Virus record (IMG/VR): IMGVR_UViG_3300042896_001068
Location: 1 to 32,352 of that record
From: a virus
Length of the DNA: 32,352 bases
Strand: one strand, 5' to 3'
In this document: piece after piece, positions 1 to 8,198 of the stretch
How positions within the stretch are numbered: position 1 is the stretch's first letter
Layout of the letters: every line of letters starts with the position of its first letter
Notes under the pieces: generated by a model
What the model was told of the DNA's origin: nothing
Databases searched by the model: none
What the model saw: only the letters and a program-made list of their open reading frames with translations
Translations under genes and position numbers: made by a program

Positions 1-1
1 T

Positions 2-1618
2 GCATTGCCATTAGGCTTCAGAGGCATAGCACATCTTGTAACTTCAGGCTCTGCTCCTTTAGCATCCCTCGGTGGAGTTGATTCTGGTTCACTTTCTTCA
101 GGAACTGAACTAAGAAATGCAGTTGAACCTCCTCTTCCATTCAGAAATCATCTTAACGATGGATCTGGACTACAAACCCAGGTAAACTCAAAATATTATT
201 GGGGCGCAAAGTTTGAACACATAACTAGTGTTTTGGAACAAAACAGTTCAAATTTACAAGATAAGTCTTTTAACAGCTTCACAAAACATTTTCCAACTCA
301 TGCAATTTTTAATGCAAATGTTATAGTTGGAGATAACTCCGGAGTCGCAGACACGGCTTCAAATGGTATTCTTGATGCAGATCGTTTCTGTAATAACTTG
401 TTTACGCTTGAAAACGTGCAAATTCTCACAGGATCAAATGGAACAGTCGCACAAAATGATGATTGGCAATACGCATCTTATGCTAGAAAAGGTGATATCG
501 TTACAAATGCCGCCGCGAAGACTCGCGCAATAGTAATAAGCGATCTTTCAAATTCTCAAAATCGTAAGTTCCTTAAATTCTCATTCATCATGCAGGGAGG
601 ATTTGACGGCGTTAATATCTTCAACCAAGATGAAAACGACATCAACAATGCCGCAGTCGTTGCAGACATGAATGACGCAAACAGAGGTCGCTCTTCAGGA
701 CCAAACGTTTCTGCGTACCTTAAGGCTTTAGAGGTTATGAGGAACACGACGAATGTTGATATTCAACTTCTTGCAATTCCAGGCATTCGTTCTCCAATAG
801 TCACAGATGAGGCAATTAGAGCAACAGAAGAAAGATTCGATGCTCTATACATTATGGATATTGAACAAGTTGACAAGAATGGCGATTTGATTGATATTGC
901 AAAATTAATAAAGCCTTCAGTAAGTGAAACAGTCACACAACATAAGGCTAGAAACCTTAATACATCTTTTGCGGCAGCATATTTTCCAGATGTTTTAATG
1001 AAGGATCCATCTTTGCCATCTAATACAGTCGTTGTTCCTCCATCAGTAGTTGTTATGGGCGCTTTAGCACTTAATGATTCTCTTGGATACCCATGGTTTG
1101 CACCAGCCGGTCTAACCCGAGGAGATCTACCAACGACCTTAGAAACAAGCATCCAGCTCAAGGATGCCGATCTTGATTCTCTATATGATGAGGACATCAA
1201 CCCAATCTATGCTCCTTCTTCCACGACGAAGGGCGGGCTTGGACCAAAGGGCGGAGTAGTTGTCTGGGGGCAAAAGACGATGTTACAAACATCATCTGCG
1301 CTCGATCGTATCAACGTCCGTCGCCTTCTCATTGACATCCGTCGTCAGGTTCGCGATATCGCGCAAACAATCATCTTTGAGCCAAATCGCGAAGCAACTC
1401 TCGCCCGCTTCACGGCTGCAGTCACACCACGCCTTCAGAGAATTCAGGCCCTTGCTGGTCTCGAGAGATTCCGCGTCATCATCGATTCATCCACCACAAC
1501 TCAGGCGGACGTCGAGAACAACACGGTTCGTGGTAAGATCTTCTTGCAGCCAACCAAGACCATCGAGTTCGTCAGCCTCGACTTCGTTGTGGCCAACAAC
1601 CTACAACAAGTGCAATGA
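2..1618 (+). CDS. Tail sheath protein, paralogue 1 (5'-truncated by window edge)
   Basis: C-terminal 538 residues of a contractile tail sheath protein. The frame is open to the window edge and begins in the middle of a conserved stretch (PLGFRGIAHLVTSG). This aligns with residue 499 onward of the complete sheath gene next door (PVGFRGISHIVTSG), so roughly 500 residues should lie upstream. Shared landmarks include DADRFCNNLFTLENV, IMQGGFDGVNIF, NAAVVADM, QLLAIPGIR and a C-terminal domain with LDRINVRRLL and TQADVENNTVRGKI, the part that forms the inner sheath layer around the tube in phage sheaths. It ends in TGA followed by two hairpins. The last 350 bases use CGN arginine codons and C/G-ending codons, unlike the AGA-rich upstream part. 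The apparent TTG at position 5 is not a real start. Sheath identity is firm; the relation to the second copy is direct from the sequence. Confidence 0.93.
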   Translation, partial: ALPLGFRGIAHLVTSGSAPLASLGGVDSGSLSSGTELRNAVEPPLPFRNHLNDGSGLQTQVNSKYYWGAKFEHITSVLEQNSSNLQDKSFNSFTKHFPTHAIFNANVIVGDNSGVADTASNGILDADRFCNNLFTLENVQILTGSNGTVAQNDDWQYASYARKGDIVTNAAAKTRAIVISDLSNSQNRKFLKFSFIMQGGFDGVNIFNQDENDINNAAVVADMNDANRGRSSGPNVSAYLKALEVMRNTTNVDIQLLAIPGIRSPIVTDEAIRATEERFDALYIMDIEQVDKNGDLIDIAKLIKPSVSETVTQHKARNLNTSFAAAYFPDVLMKDPSLPSNTVVVPPSVVVMGALALNDSLGYPWFAPAGLTRGDLPTTLETSIQLKDADLDSLYDEDINPIYAPSSTTKGGLGPKGGVVVWGQKTMLQTSSALDRINVRRLLIDIRRQVRDIAQTIIFEPNREATLARFTAAVTPRLQRIQALAGLERFRVIIDSSTTTQADVENNTVRGKIFLQPTKTIEFVSLDFVVANNLQQVQ

Positions 1619-1632
1619 ATAAAATCGGGTAA

Positions 1633-1655
1633 ATTACCTAATAAATTTAGGTAAT
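1633..1655. other. Hairpin downstream of sheath 1
   Basis: A perfect 9-base inverted repeat, ATTACCTAA (1633-1641) and TTAGGTAAT (1647-1655), with a 5-base loop, lies 15 bases after the sheath 1 stop. It is AT-rich with no U-tract, so it may protect the RNA 3' end or assist the stronger hairpin just downstream. Confidence 0.5.
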
Positions 1656-1673
1656 CAAATATCCAAATGATTT

Positions 1674-1708
1674 TTAAGGGCTTCTTGAAAGGAGCCCTTA
1701 ATTATTTG
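1674..1708 (+). terminator. Putative intrinsic terminator after sheath 1
   Basis: A 9-base perfect stem, TTAAGGGCT (1674-1682) and AGCCCTTAA (1693-1701), with a 10-base loop, is followed by TTATTTG. It separates the two sheath genes, suggesting that sheath 2 has its own promoter or depends on read-through. The U-tract is imperfect, so efficiency is uncertain. Confidence 0.65.
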
Positions 1709-1774
1709 TGGCGAAATATAGGCTGTGTAGATTGATGTACGACATAGTTATGAGCCATAAAGAAGATTGTATAA

Positions 1775-4700
1775 ATGTCACAAGTTAAGTTTGATAGCGC
1801 AGGAATATCAGCACAGGATGCAGGATCAACGCTTCTTAAGCAAACAACCTTAAGCGGAACTCCTGCAATGATTGTAGGCACAGCGTTAAAAGGCCCAGCG
1901 TTCGTTCCGGTGTCTGTTGGATCTTTTAACGATTTTATCAATCGTTTTGATTATCCAAATATATCTGGATCCTTAACTGGCCGATTAGGAAAGACTACGA
2001 ATTACGGGCCATTAGCAGCCATGGAATGGCTTCAAAATGCTCAATCAGTTACATTCATCAGAGTTTTAGGCGTTGGTGACGGAAGGAATCGTTTACAATC
2101 TGGAGATGTTAAAAATGCTGGATTCACTGTGGGAGAAGAGCAACCAAATCATATAACGTCATCTGGAACTTTAGGCGCAAATCCATACGCAAACGTTGGT
2201 GGAACATTAGGTAGAACTTATTTCTTGGGTTGTTTCATGTCGGAGTCTGCTGGATCAAACGTTTTTAGCTCAGCAGGATTGCAGGGAACTGGAAGCGTAA
2301 ATGGAATCGGAATTAACACTTCCGTTCCTATCGTAAGAGGAGTTCTTATGACTCCATCTGGAGTTATTCTTCGTCTGTCCTCTTCTGGTGGAGGATATGA
2401 TTCCTCAGCGCCAACTTCAACGCTTGTTGCTTCTGATGCTATTTCAAAAGGTACAACGTTAGGGTCTGTTCAATTATTTGATGATAACGGCAAACAATTA
2501 CAACAATTCGTGATGTTGTTGAATGGTCATAAAGGTTCAATAGATTATCCTAATGTTATTACTGCATCTTTGGACATACAATCTCCAAGTTATATAACTA
2601 GAGTTTTAAATATGACGGCATCGTTGTTGCAACAGGCAGGTCATTATTTGCAAACGCATTGGGATATACATCCAATAACTGCATTATTGACAGGAACGGG
2701 AGTCGTAAATTCAGGTGCAGAATCTCCAAACGATTCATCAAGAAAATACTCCACCGAAAGATCAGTGTTTCTTATTACTTCATCTTTGTCCCGTGACACA
2801 GGAAGTACAACAGTTCCAAATTATGAAGCTTTTAGAGATAGATTTTCTCACGCTTCAACTCCATGGTTTATTTCTCAAAAATTTCATGGCAAACCATTAA
2901 ATTTATTTAAGCTTCATTCATTAGATGCTGGCGAAGATGTATCAAAAAAATATAAGATCATTATCCATGACATAATGCCATCCAATAATGAAACAGAATA
3001 TCCATATGGAACATTCTCATTAACAATTCGAGACATTAACGATTTTGATGAAATAATGCCTGCATTAGAATCTCACGTTAATCTGAGTTTAAATCCTTCA
3101 TCTGATAGATACATCTCAAAAGTAATAGGTGATGTTCACTCATATTTTGACTTTGACAGGCCTGACAACAACCAAAAATTTGTCGTAGAAGGAAACTACG
3201 GCGTTAAGTCTCGTTATGTTAGAGTAGAAGTTTCGCAAGAAATTCATGACGTTAGCATTCCTTCAGAAGTATTGCCTGTCGGATTTAGAGGGATATCTCA
3301 TATTGTAACATCTGGTTCCTCACCATTAGCTTCATTAGGTGGAATTGATGCATCTGCACTATCAAATCCTAATTTCTTGAGAAATGCCGTTGTTCCGCCT
3401 ATTCCTTTTGCTGATAATATCATTACGATTAATAATGACATGCAATATGCTTCTTCAGTTCATAGATGGGGAGTAAAGTTAGAGCATGTAACAAGCTTAG
3501 CAAATCAAAATGATTTTAAATATTTTAATGAATCAATAGAAAGTTTTACGAAGTATTTCCCTACCAATTCGATGACAAACGTCAACTTCGCGGTGTCAGA
3601 CAACCAGGGAACTGCTGATACGACACAATTAGGAATAATTGATGCCGATAGATTTTGCAACAATTTATTCACATTAGAAAACGTGAAGATAACTACAGGA
3701 TCAAACGGATATTCCACAAAGCAAAACTGGAAGTTAGCAAAATACGTTAGAAATGGTGAGATCAATTCAGACGATATTGGGAAAACTCGTAGAGTTTGCA
3801 TAGATGATTTTAGAGATACAACGAGCAGGAGTTTCTTATCGTTCCAGACGATCATGCAAGGAGGTTTCGACGGCGTTAACATATTTGAAGAAAATGAATC
3901 AAATCTGACAAATGCAGCAGTCGTAGCAGACATGTATGATCCTAACAGAGGAAAATCATCAGGCGCATCTGCTGCATCATATTTGAAAGCATTGCAGATC
4001 ATCAATGATACTTCAATATTTGATATGCAACTTTTAGCAATTCCTGGTATAAGAGCGCCTATCGTCACTGATGAAGCTTCTTCAGTTGCAGAATCTAGAT
4101 ATGACTCATTATACGTCATGGACATAGAACAAGTTGATAATGATGGCGATCCAATAGAGATATCAAAGACTTTAGCGTATAGCAACGCTCTTAAACCTGA
4201 CGTTCAAAAAACTATAGATTTATTTGTTTCTAGAGGATTAAATTCTTCATTTGTTGCTGCATATTTTCCTGATGTTTTAATGAGAATCGACATAGATCAA
4301 TATGGAACAGATTCAATACAAGTTCCTCCTTCCGTCGTCGCCATCGGTGCGCTTTCATTAAATGACGCGATAGGACAACCTTGGTTTGCTCCTGCTGGAA
4401 TCAATCGTGGCGCTCTGAGATCAACCTTGTCCCCGATAGTAAAATTAAAAGAACAAGATCTGAACTCGTTGTATTCGAACAATATAAATCCCTTGTACGC
4501 TCCTACAAATGTAGGAGGTCAAGGTTCTGGCGTTGTCGTGTGGGGACAAAAGACATTAACTAAAGCGATGTCTTCTTTGGATAGAATTAATGTCAGAAGA
4601 TTATTATTAGAAATCAGAAGACAAATTAGAGATATTGCAATACGATTACTCTTCGAACCCAATCTCGAATCTGTTATAAATAGATTTTCTAGCGAAGCCG

Positions 4701-4894
4701 GCGCCCGGTTGGCTAACATCCAATCTCTATTTGGATTACAGAGCTTTAATGTCAAGATCGACACGTCATCTACAACACAATCCGACATCGACAATCACAC
4801 CATTAGAGGAAAAATTTACGTTCAACCTACAAGAACTTTAGAATATATGTCTTTAGAGTTCGTTGTGTCAAATGGTTTAAGTTCAGAAATATAA
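1775..4894 (+). CDS. Tail sheath protein, paralogue 2 (1039 aa)
   Basis: Complete contractile tail sheath protein. At 1039 residues it is much longer than T4 gp18 (659 residues). The extra mass lies in the N-terminal and central part (about residues 130-490), which in sheath proteins forms surface-exposed insertions. Residues 499-1039 match paralogue 1 along their whole length, with many identical blocks (LDADRFCNNLFTLENV-type, IMQGGFDGVNIF, QLLAIPGIR, WFAPAG, LDRINVRRLLLEIRRQ). The C-terminal domain (about 920-1039) is the conserved sheath core. The start ATG follows a weak AAGAAG ribosome site. Codon use is strongly AGA/TTA-rich to the end, in contrast to the 3' part of paralogue 1. The last 73 bases overlap, antisense, the end of the minus-strand endonuclease gene. 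Function in the virion is firm by homology; whether both sheaths are assembled together is unknown. Confidence 0.93.
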   Translation: MSQVKFDSAGISAQDAGSTLLKQTTLSGTPAMIVGTALKGPAFVPVSVGSFNDFINRFDYPNISGSLTGRLGKTTNYGPLAAMEWLQNAQSVTFIRVLGVGDGRNRLQSGDVKNAGFTVGEEQPNHITSSGTLGANPYANVGGTLGRTYFLGCFMSESAGSNVFSSAGLQGTGSVNGIGINTSVPIVRGVLMTPSGVILRLSSSGGGYDSSAPTSTLVASDAISKGTTLGSVQLFDDNGKQLQQFVMLLNGHKGSIDYPNVITASLDIQSPSYITRVLNMTASLLQQAGHYLQTHWDIHPITALLTGTGVVNSGAESPNDSSRKYSTERSVFLITSSLSRDTGSTTVPNYEAFRDRFSHASTPWFISQKFHGKPLNLFKLHSLDAGEDVSKKYKIIIHDIMPSNNETEYPYGTFSLTIRDINDFDEIMPALESHVNLSLNPSSDRYISKVIGDVHSYFDFDRPDNNQKFVVEGNYGVKSRYVRVEVSQEIHDVSIPSEVLPVGFRGISHIVTSGSSPLASLGGIDASALSNPNFLRNAVVPPIPFADNIITINNDMQYASSVHRWGVKLEHVTSLANQNDFKYFNESIESFTKYFPTNSMTNVNFAVSDNQGTADTTQLGIIDADRFCNNLFTLENVKITTGSNGYSTKQNWKLAKYVRNGEINSDDIGKTRRVCIDDFRDTTSRSFLSFQTIMQGGFDGVNIFEENESNLTNAAVVADMYDPNRGKSSGASAASYLKALQIINDTSIFDMQLLAIPGIRAPIVTDEASSVAESRYDSLYVMDIEQVDNDGDPIEISKTLAYSNALKPDVQKTIDLFVSRGLNSSFVAAYFPDVLMRIDIDQYGTDSIQVPPSVVAIGALSLNDAIGQPWFAPAGINRGALRSTLSPIVKLKEQDLNSLYSNNINPLYAPTNVGGQGSGVVVWGQKTLTKAMSSLDRINVRRLLLEIRRQIRDIAIRLLFEPNLESVINRFSSEAGARLANIQSLFGLQSFNVKIDTSSTTQSDIDNHTIRGKIYVQPTRTLEYMSLEFVVSNGLSSEI

Positions 4895-6540
4895 ACGTTT
4901 AATTCAAGAACAAAGTTCTCGCATCCCCATATTTTTACAACGCCCGCAGATTCTGCAACCTGCGCTTCAGTCAATCCTTCAGACGAATCTGCCTTAAACT
5001 TAAATCTGTTATACCTTTTCTCAAAGTCTGTCCACCAAAACCTTGGTGGAGTTTTTGAAATTTCCTTAAATCCAGCATGTCTATATCCGTTGCCAGTTCC
5101 ACCCCAACGGTGGTCAACATATGTTACGATTTTCTTATAACCATTTTCATTGGACCATTTTTTGACATATTTTATGAGTCTGCCAAGGCCGCCTTGAACA
5201 TTATGATTCAGCTTAGGACAACATCTTGCTATTTCAATAGCATCATGCTTCTTATGAAATGGCTTTCTTATAGATATTCCATAAACTATCTGTCCTTCGT
5301 TATCAAACAATCCCCATGAGTCTATAGAAACAATATCGCCATCTGCATGATTCTCTTCAAAAAATATTTTTCTTTCAGTTTTCGTTAACTGTCTTACGGC
5401 ACATTTTCTGGCTGCAATTGTCTTTTGTGCCATGCCCAACCGTGAGAGAATCATGGATTGAATAATGTTACGTTTATCTCTCCATTCATCTTCAAATATA
5501 TGTAGCAAATTAATACCAGATTGTTCTGCGGTCAACGTCTTGTTATTATGATATCCTTGTGTCTTATTAACGTGACTATGCCAATACAACCCGTTGTATT
5601 CTATTGCAAATTTTTTATCCTCAACGAAGATGTCAAGTTCAAGTCCCCCTAAGACTTTTCTAACATTTCTCGATACCGTGAATCCCAATGATTCAATCCA
5701 TTTTGCTATCTCTTCTTGTGCTATAGAACCGCCTGGAGAACAAAAGAAACATTTTCCTCGTTGTAGGCTTCTAAGAGATCCCTGAAACTGTTTTTCGCAT
5801 CCGCTACACTCTACTACAATGATCTTTTGCGCATCGTTAATATAATTTTCTAACCCACCAATAACTTTTAATTGTCCTGTTTTTTCAATTCTTTCTTTTA
5901 TTTCATCGTGAGGCAATCTTTTTAACTGGTCTAGGTGTTCTCTTATATGTTTTTGTTTCAATTTTAGCGAAACTTTTTGAGACATCGTCTTGATTCGATC
6001 GTCTGTTTCTTTCGATAATCCTTTTGCCCAAGGAATAATTTCTCCCATTGCAAACTTATTCTTTAGATTTTCTTTAACATTAGCGATTCTTGGATCCGTA
6101 TCAGACGTTAATCCTTTGTTCCAAATCTTAATTGACCCATTGTTAAATCCCTTCTTTCGACCCACCTTTGTCGCGGCTGCTCTTTCTTTAATCCTGTCAT
6201 CTGTTTCTTTCGTTAATCCTTTGGACCAGCCTGACTTGCCCTTCAAAGATTCTGATCTTTTTCTGGCGATTTCTTTCGCTGAATCAATATCCATCATCTT
6301 GTAAATAAAAGCATTATGACCATTTATGACAGTGGAATATCCTTTCCACCACCCATTCCATTTCGTTTCTTGATTACAACCGCATGCGCATTTCTTCGGC
6401 CCCCCGTTGACCTGATTCCATAGCTGTTGCGACGTGATTCCATGCGCTATTTCAAGGTGACTTTCAAAAGACGTTAATCTCTTTGATTCAAACAGATTGC
6501 ACAAAGGACATTGTATAACCTTCAATTCATTCTTACCCAT
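4822..6540 (-). CDS. Free-standing homing endonuclease, NUMOD3 repeats plus PD-(D/E)XK-like nuclease
   Basis: 572-residue selfish endonuclease on the opposite strand to all tail genes. The N-terminus holds a C2H2-like finger (C11, C14, H28, H33) and a CxCGC...GH zinc motif (51-75). Three NUMOD3-like modules with the pattern W(S/N/A)KGL(T/S)xxTDxRI follow at about 105-117, 140-152 and 171-183; such modules bind DNA in homing nucleases. A CxxC...CxxC ribbon (245-267) precedes a Vsr/PD-(D/E)XK-like nuclease core at 272-369: E276, ELDIF (301-305), AIEYNGLYWHS (312-322) and FEDEW (349-353). The C-terminal part (376-516) resembles the acetyltransferase-like domain often fused to this nuclease in phages (NHADGD, VDHRWGGTGNGY, TPPRFWW). 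It sits between sheath and tail tube, and its last ~24 codons run antisense through the sheath 3' end. Catalytic type is inferred from motifs; the target site is unknown. Confidence 0.83.
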   Translation of the reverse strand: MGKNELKVIQCPLCNLFESKRLTSFESHLEIAHGITSQQLWNQVNGGPKKCACGCNQETKWNGWWKGYSTVINGHNAFIYKMMDIDSAKEIARKRSESLKGKSGWSKGLTKETDDRIKERAAATKVGRKKGFNNGSIKIWNKGLTSDTDPRIANVKENLKNKFAMGEIIPWAKGLSKETDDRIKTMSQKVSLKLKQKHIREHLDQLKRLPHDEIKERIEKTGQLKVIGGLENYINDAQKIIVVECSGCEKQFQGSLRSLQRGKCFFCSPGGSIAQEEIAKWIESLGFTVSRNVRKVLGGLELDIFVEDKKFAIEYNGLYWHSHVNKTQGYHNNKTLTAEQSGINLLHIFEDEWRDKRNIIQSMILSRLGMAQKTIAARKCAVRQLTKTERKIFFEENHADGDIVSIDSWGLFDNEGQIVYGISIRKPFHKKHDAIEIARCCPKLNHNVQGGLGRLIKYVKKWSNENGYKKIVTYVDHRWGGTGNGYRHAGFKEISKTPPRFWWTDFEKRYNRFKFKADSSEGLTEAQVAESAGVVKIWGCENFVLELNVYISELKPFDTTNSKDIYSKVLVG

Positions 6541-6661
6541 CTGTTCTTGCGCTTCCCTTACCCATAATATATTCTTAAGTTGATAAAAATTGTTGAAAAA
6601 AGATCTTAGCTTTTCATATAGGAATATTTATCAATACTCACCCCTATAGGAGAACACCACA

Positions 6662-7150
6662 ATGGCTGAGACACTAGACGTTACATCAATGATTCCAAAC
6701 AAATTCGAACCCAAACGAAAAAATCGTTGGGTTCTGATGATCGAAGGTATTGACGCCTACATCATCAAGACCGCGGCACGTCCTCAGGTCACGACAGAAG
6801 AAGTCCCAATTCCATTCATCAACTCAACGCGTTACCTCGCAGGTAAGACGACATTTAATGCGATGAACGTAACACTCCACGACCCAATCGCTCCATCAGG
6901 TGCACAACAGGTCATGGAATGGATCCGCCTCCACTTTGAGTCTGTTTCCGGTCGTTCTGGCTACGCAGACTTTTACAAACGTGACATCCAATTGAAGATG
7001 CTTGACCCAGTCGGCACAGTTATAGAATTATGGGACATCAAGGGTGCATTCATCACAGATGCAAACTTCAATGAAGTTACATACGAAGATGGTAATCCGG
7101 TTGAAATTGCTCTAACACTTCGTTACGACAACTGCGTACTGCAGTACTGA
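6662..7150 (+). CDS. Tail tube protein, T4 gp19-like
   Basis: 162-residue major tail tube subunit, almost the same length as T4 gp19 (163 residues). It would polymerise into the rigid inner tube through which DNA passes and which the sheath surrounds. Family features are the short N-terminus leading to FEPKRKNRWVLMIEGIDAYIIKTAARP, the strand EEVPIPFINSTRYLAGKTTF, and the C-terminal pattern ending in EIALTLRYDNCVL. A clear Shine-Dalgarno, AGGAGA at 6648-6653, lies 8 bases before the ATG. Codon use is biased to CGT/CGC for Arg and C-ending codons, as expected for a protein made in many copies. The endonuclease gene separates it from the sheath genes, which in T4-like genomes normally adjoin it directly. 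Hairpins follow the stop. Confidence 0.92.
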   Translation: MAETLDVTSMIPNKFEPKRKNRWVLMIEGIDAYIIKTAARPQVTTEEVPIPFINSTRYLAGKTTFNAMNVTLHDPIAPSGAQQVMEWIRLHFESVSGRSGYADFYKRDIQLKMLDPVGTVIELWDIKGAFITDANFNEVTYEDGNPVEIALTLRYDNCVLQY

Positions 7151-7161
7151 TACAATAAAAA

Positions 7162-7224
7162 ATCTTTATCAAATCATAAAGATAATTTCAATTACCTCTA
7201 TGGCTTTATGCTGTGGAGGTAATT
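7162..7224 (+). terminator. Two tandem hairpins after the tail tube gene, putative terminator
   Basis: The first stem is ATCTTTAT (7162-7169) with ATAAAGAT (7176-7183), loop of 6. The second is AATTACCTC (7190-7198) with GAGGTAATT (7216-7224), loop of 17, followed by TTCGTTT. They lie 12 and 40 bases after the tail tube stop and precede a new promoter, so they probably end the abundant tube transcript. Confidence 0.65.
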
Positions 7225-7281
7225 TCGTTTATGCTCTTGTTACAAGTTTATTTTCATGTGATTTTTCTTTGTCATTATGGT

Positions 7282-7310
7282 TTTACATTCGATTAGAATG
7301 ATTACATAAT
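7282..7310 (+). promoter_or_regulatory. Sigma70-like promoter upstream of gp26-like gene
   Basis: TTTACA (7282-7287) and CATAAT (7305-7310) are separated by 17 bases; each matches the -35/-10 consensus at 5 of 6 positions. It lies about 20 bases before the start codon of the gene at 7332. A perfect 11-base palindrome TACATAATGTA (7303-7313) covers the -10 box, and CATTC/GAATG arms (7286-7300) lie in the spacer, which could be repressor or activator contacts. Promoter activity is inferred from sequence alone. Confidence 0.5.
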
Positions 7311-7331
7311 GTAGTAATTCACAGGAGACGT

Positions 7332-8198
7332 ATGTCGGATAATAGAGAAATTAAGAATTCAGTTTTCACACAAGGTGCTCCAGCCGGTCACGATAATCGA
7401 ATACAATCAATTTCGCATGCAGACGCCGTGAAAGCAGAGTTTGGTTTGGACATTCCAACTGAGCTTGTTCCTCTTCCGTCAAATGGGAAAGTCTATTCTT
7501 CTGCTTCTTCATTGAGCGGAAGAGAGACTGTTGAGATTCGTCCAATGACGGCTCGTGAAGAAGACATCTTAACAAGCAGAGCCTTGCTGAAAAAAGGAAC
7601 AGTTGTTACTGAATTGATTAAATCATGTCTAGTTGACAAGACTATTAACACGCTTGATCTTCTTGCTGGCGATCGAAACGCTTTAATGGTCGCAGTTCGC
7701 ATTACAGGTTATGGAGCTGATTATACTGCAGAGGTTCCATGTGGCGAATGTGAAGCAAAGAACAAGCAAACTTTTAATTTAGCAGAACTTCCTCTTAAAC
7801 GTCTGGAGTTAGATCCAACCGTCGAAGGCCAAAATTTATTTGAGTTTGTTCTTCCGCATACAAAGAAGAAAGTTCTCTTTAAGTTCACGACTGGCCGCGA
7901 TGAGGAAGAATTATCGGTGCTACAAGAAAAGCAAAAGAAGCTTGGATTAAAGACTGACAACTCTGTTACAACGGCTCTTCAACAAGCGATTATTTCAATT
8001 GACGGTATCGAAGATAGAGCAAAGATTGTTAACTTTATTAAGATGATGCCGGCACGAGATTCATTAGCTCTTCGAAATTACATTCGTCAGAATGAGCCTG
8101 GTGTGACTATGAAGCAAGAGGCTGTATGTCCAGAATGTGGTCATTCAGAGGAGGTGAACATGCCGCTTGGTGTTAACTTTCTTTGGCCTACATCCTGA
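7332..8198 (+). CDS. T4 gp26-like baseplate/tail assembly protein with zinc motif
   Basis: 288-residue protein matching the T4 baseplate protein (gp26-type) family. Diagnostic stretches are VPLPSNGKVYSS (46-57), VEIRPMTAREEDILTSRALLKKGT (67-90, a family signature), LLAGDRNALMVAVRITGYG (110-128) and a C-terminus ending in FLWP. Two CxxC pairs, C137/C140 and C266/C269, likely bind one zinc ion. In T4 such proteins help assemble the baseplate hub, and in many phages this gene lies just before the tape measure gene and acts like a tail assembly chaperone. A good ribosome site AGGAGA (7323-7328) precedes the ATG. Its last 29-32 bases overlap the next ORF in the +1 frame. Family assignment is confident; the precise assembly role is inferred. 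Confidence 0.82.
   Translation: MSDNREIKNSVFTQGAPAGHDNRIQSISHADAVKAEFGLDIPTELVPLPSNGKVYSSASSLSGRETVEIRPMTAREEDILTSRALLKKGTVVTELIKSCLVDKTINTLDLLAGDRNALMVAVRITGYGADYTAEVPCGECEAKNKQTFNLAELPLKRLELDPTVEGQNLFEFVLPHTKKKVLFKFTTGRDEEELSVLQEKQKKLGLKTDNSVTTALQQAIISIDGIEDRAKIVNFIKMMPARDSLALRNYIRQNEPGVTMKQEAVCPECGHSEEVNMPLGVNFLWPTS

Noticed and set aside
763-1200. 145-codon minus-strand ORF inside sheath 1
   Set aside because: Antisense shadow of the conserved sheath frame; no ribosome site or recognisable protein.
1260-1622. 120-codon + strand ORF overlapping the sheath 1 3' end
   Set aside because: Out-of-frame shadow of the GC-rich sheath C-terminus; Ser/Arg-rich composition typical of frame-shifted coding DNA.
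3505-4185. 226-codon minus-strand ORF inside sheath 2
   Set aside because: Fully antisense to strongly conserved sheath sequence; Ser-rich, without domain logic, and explained by codon bias of the sense gene.
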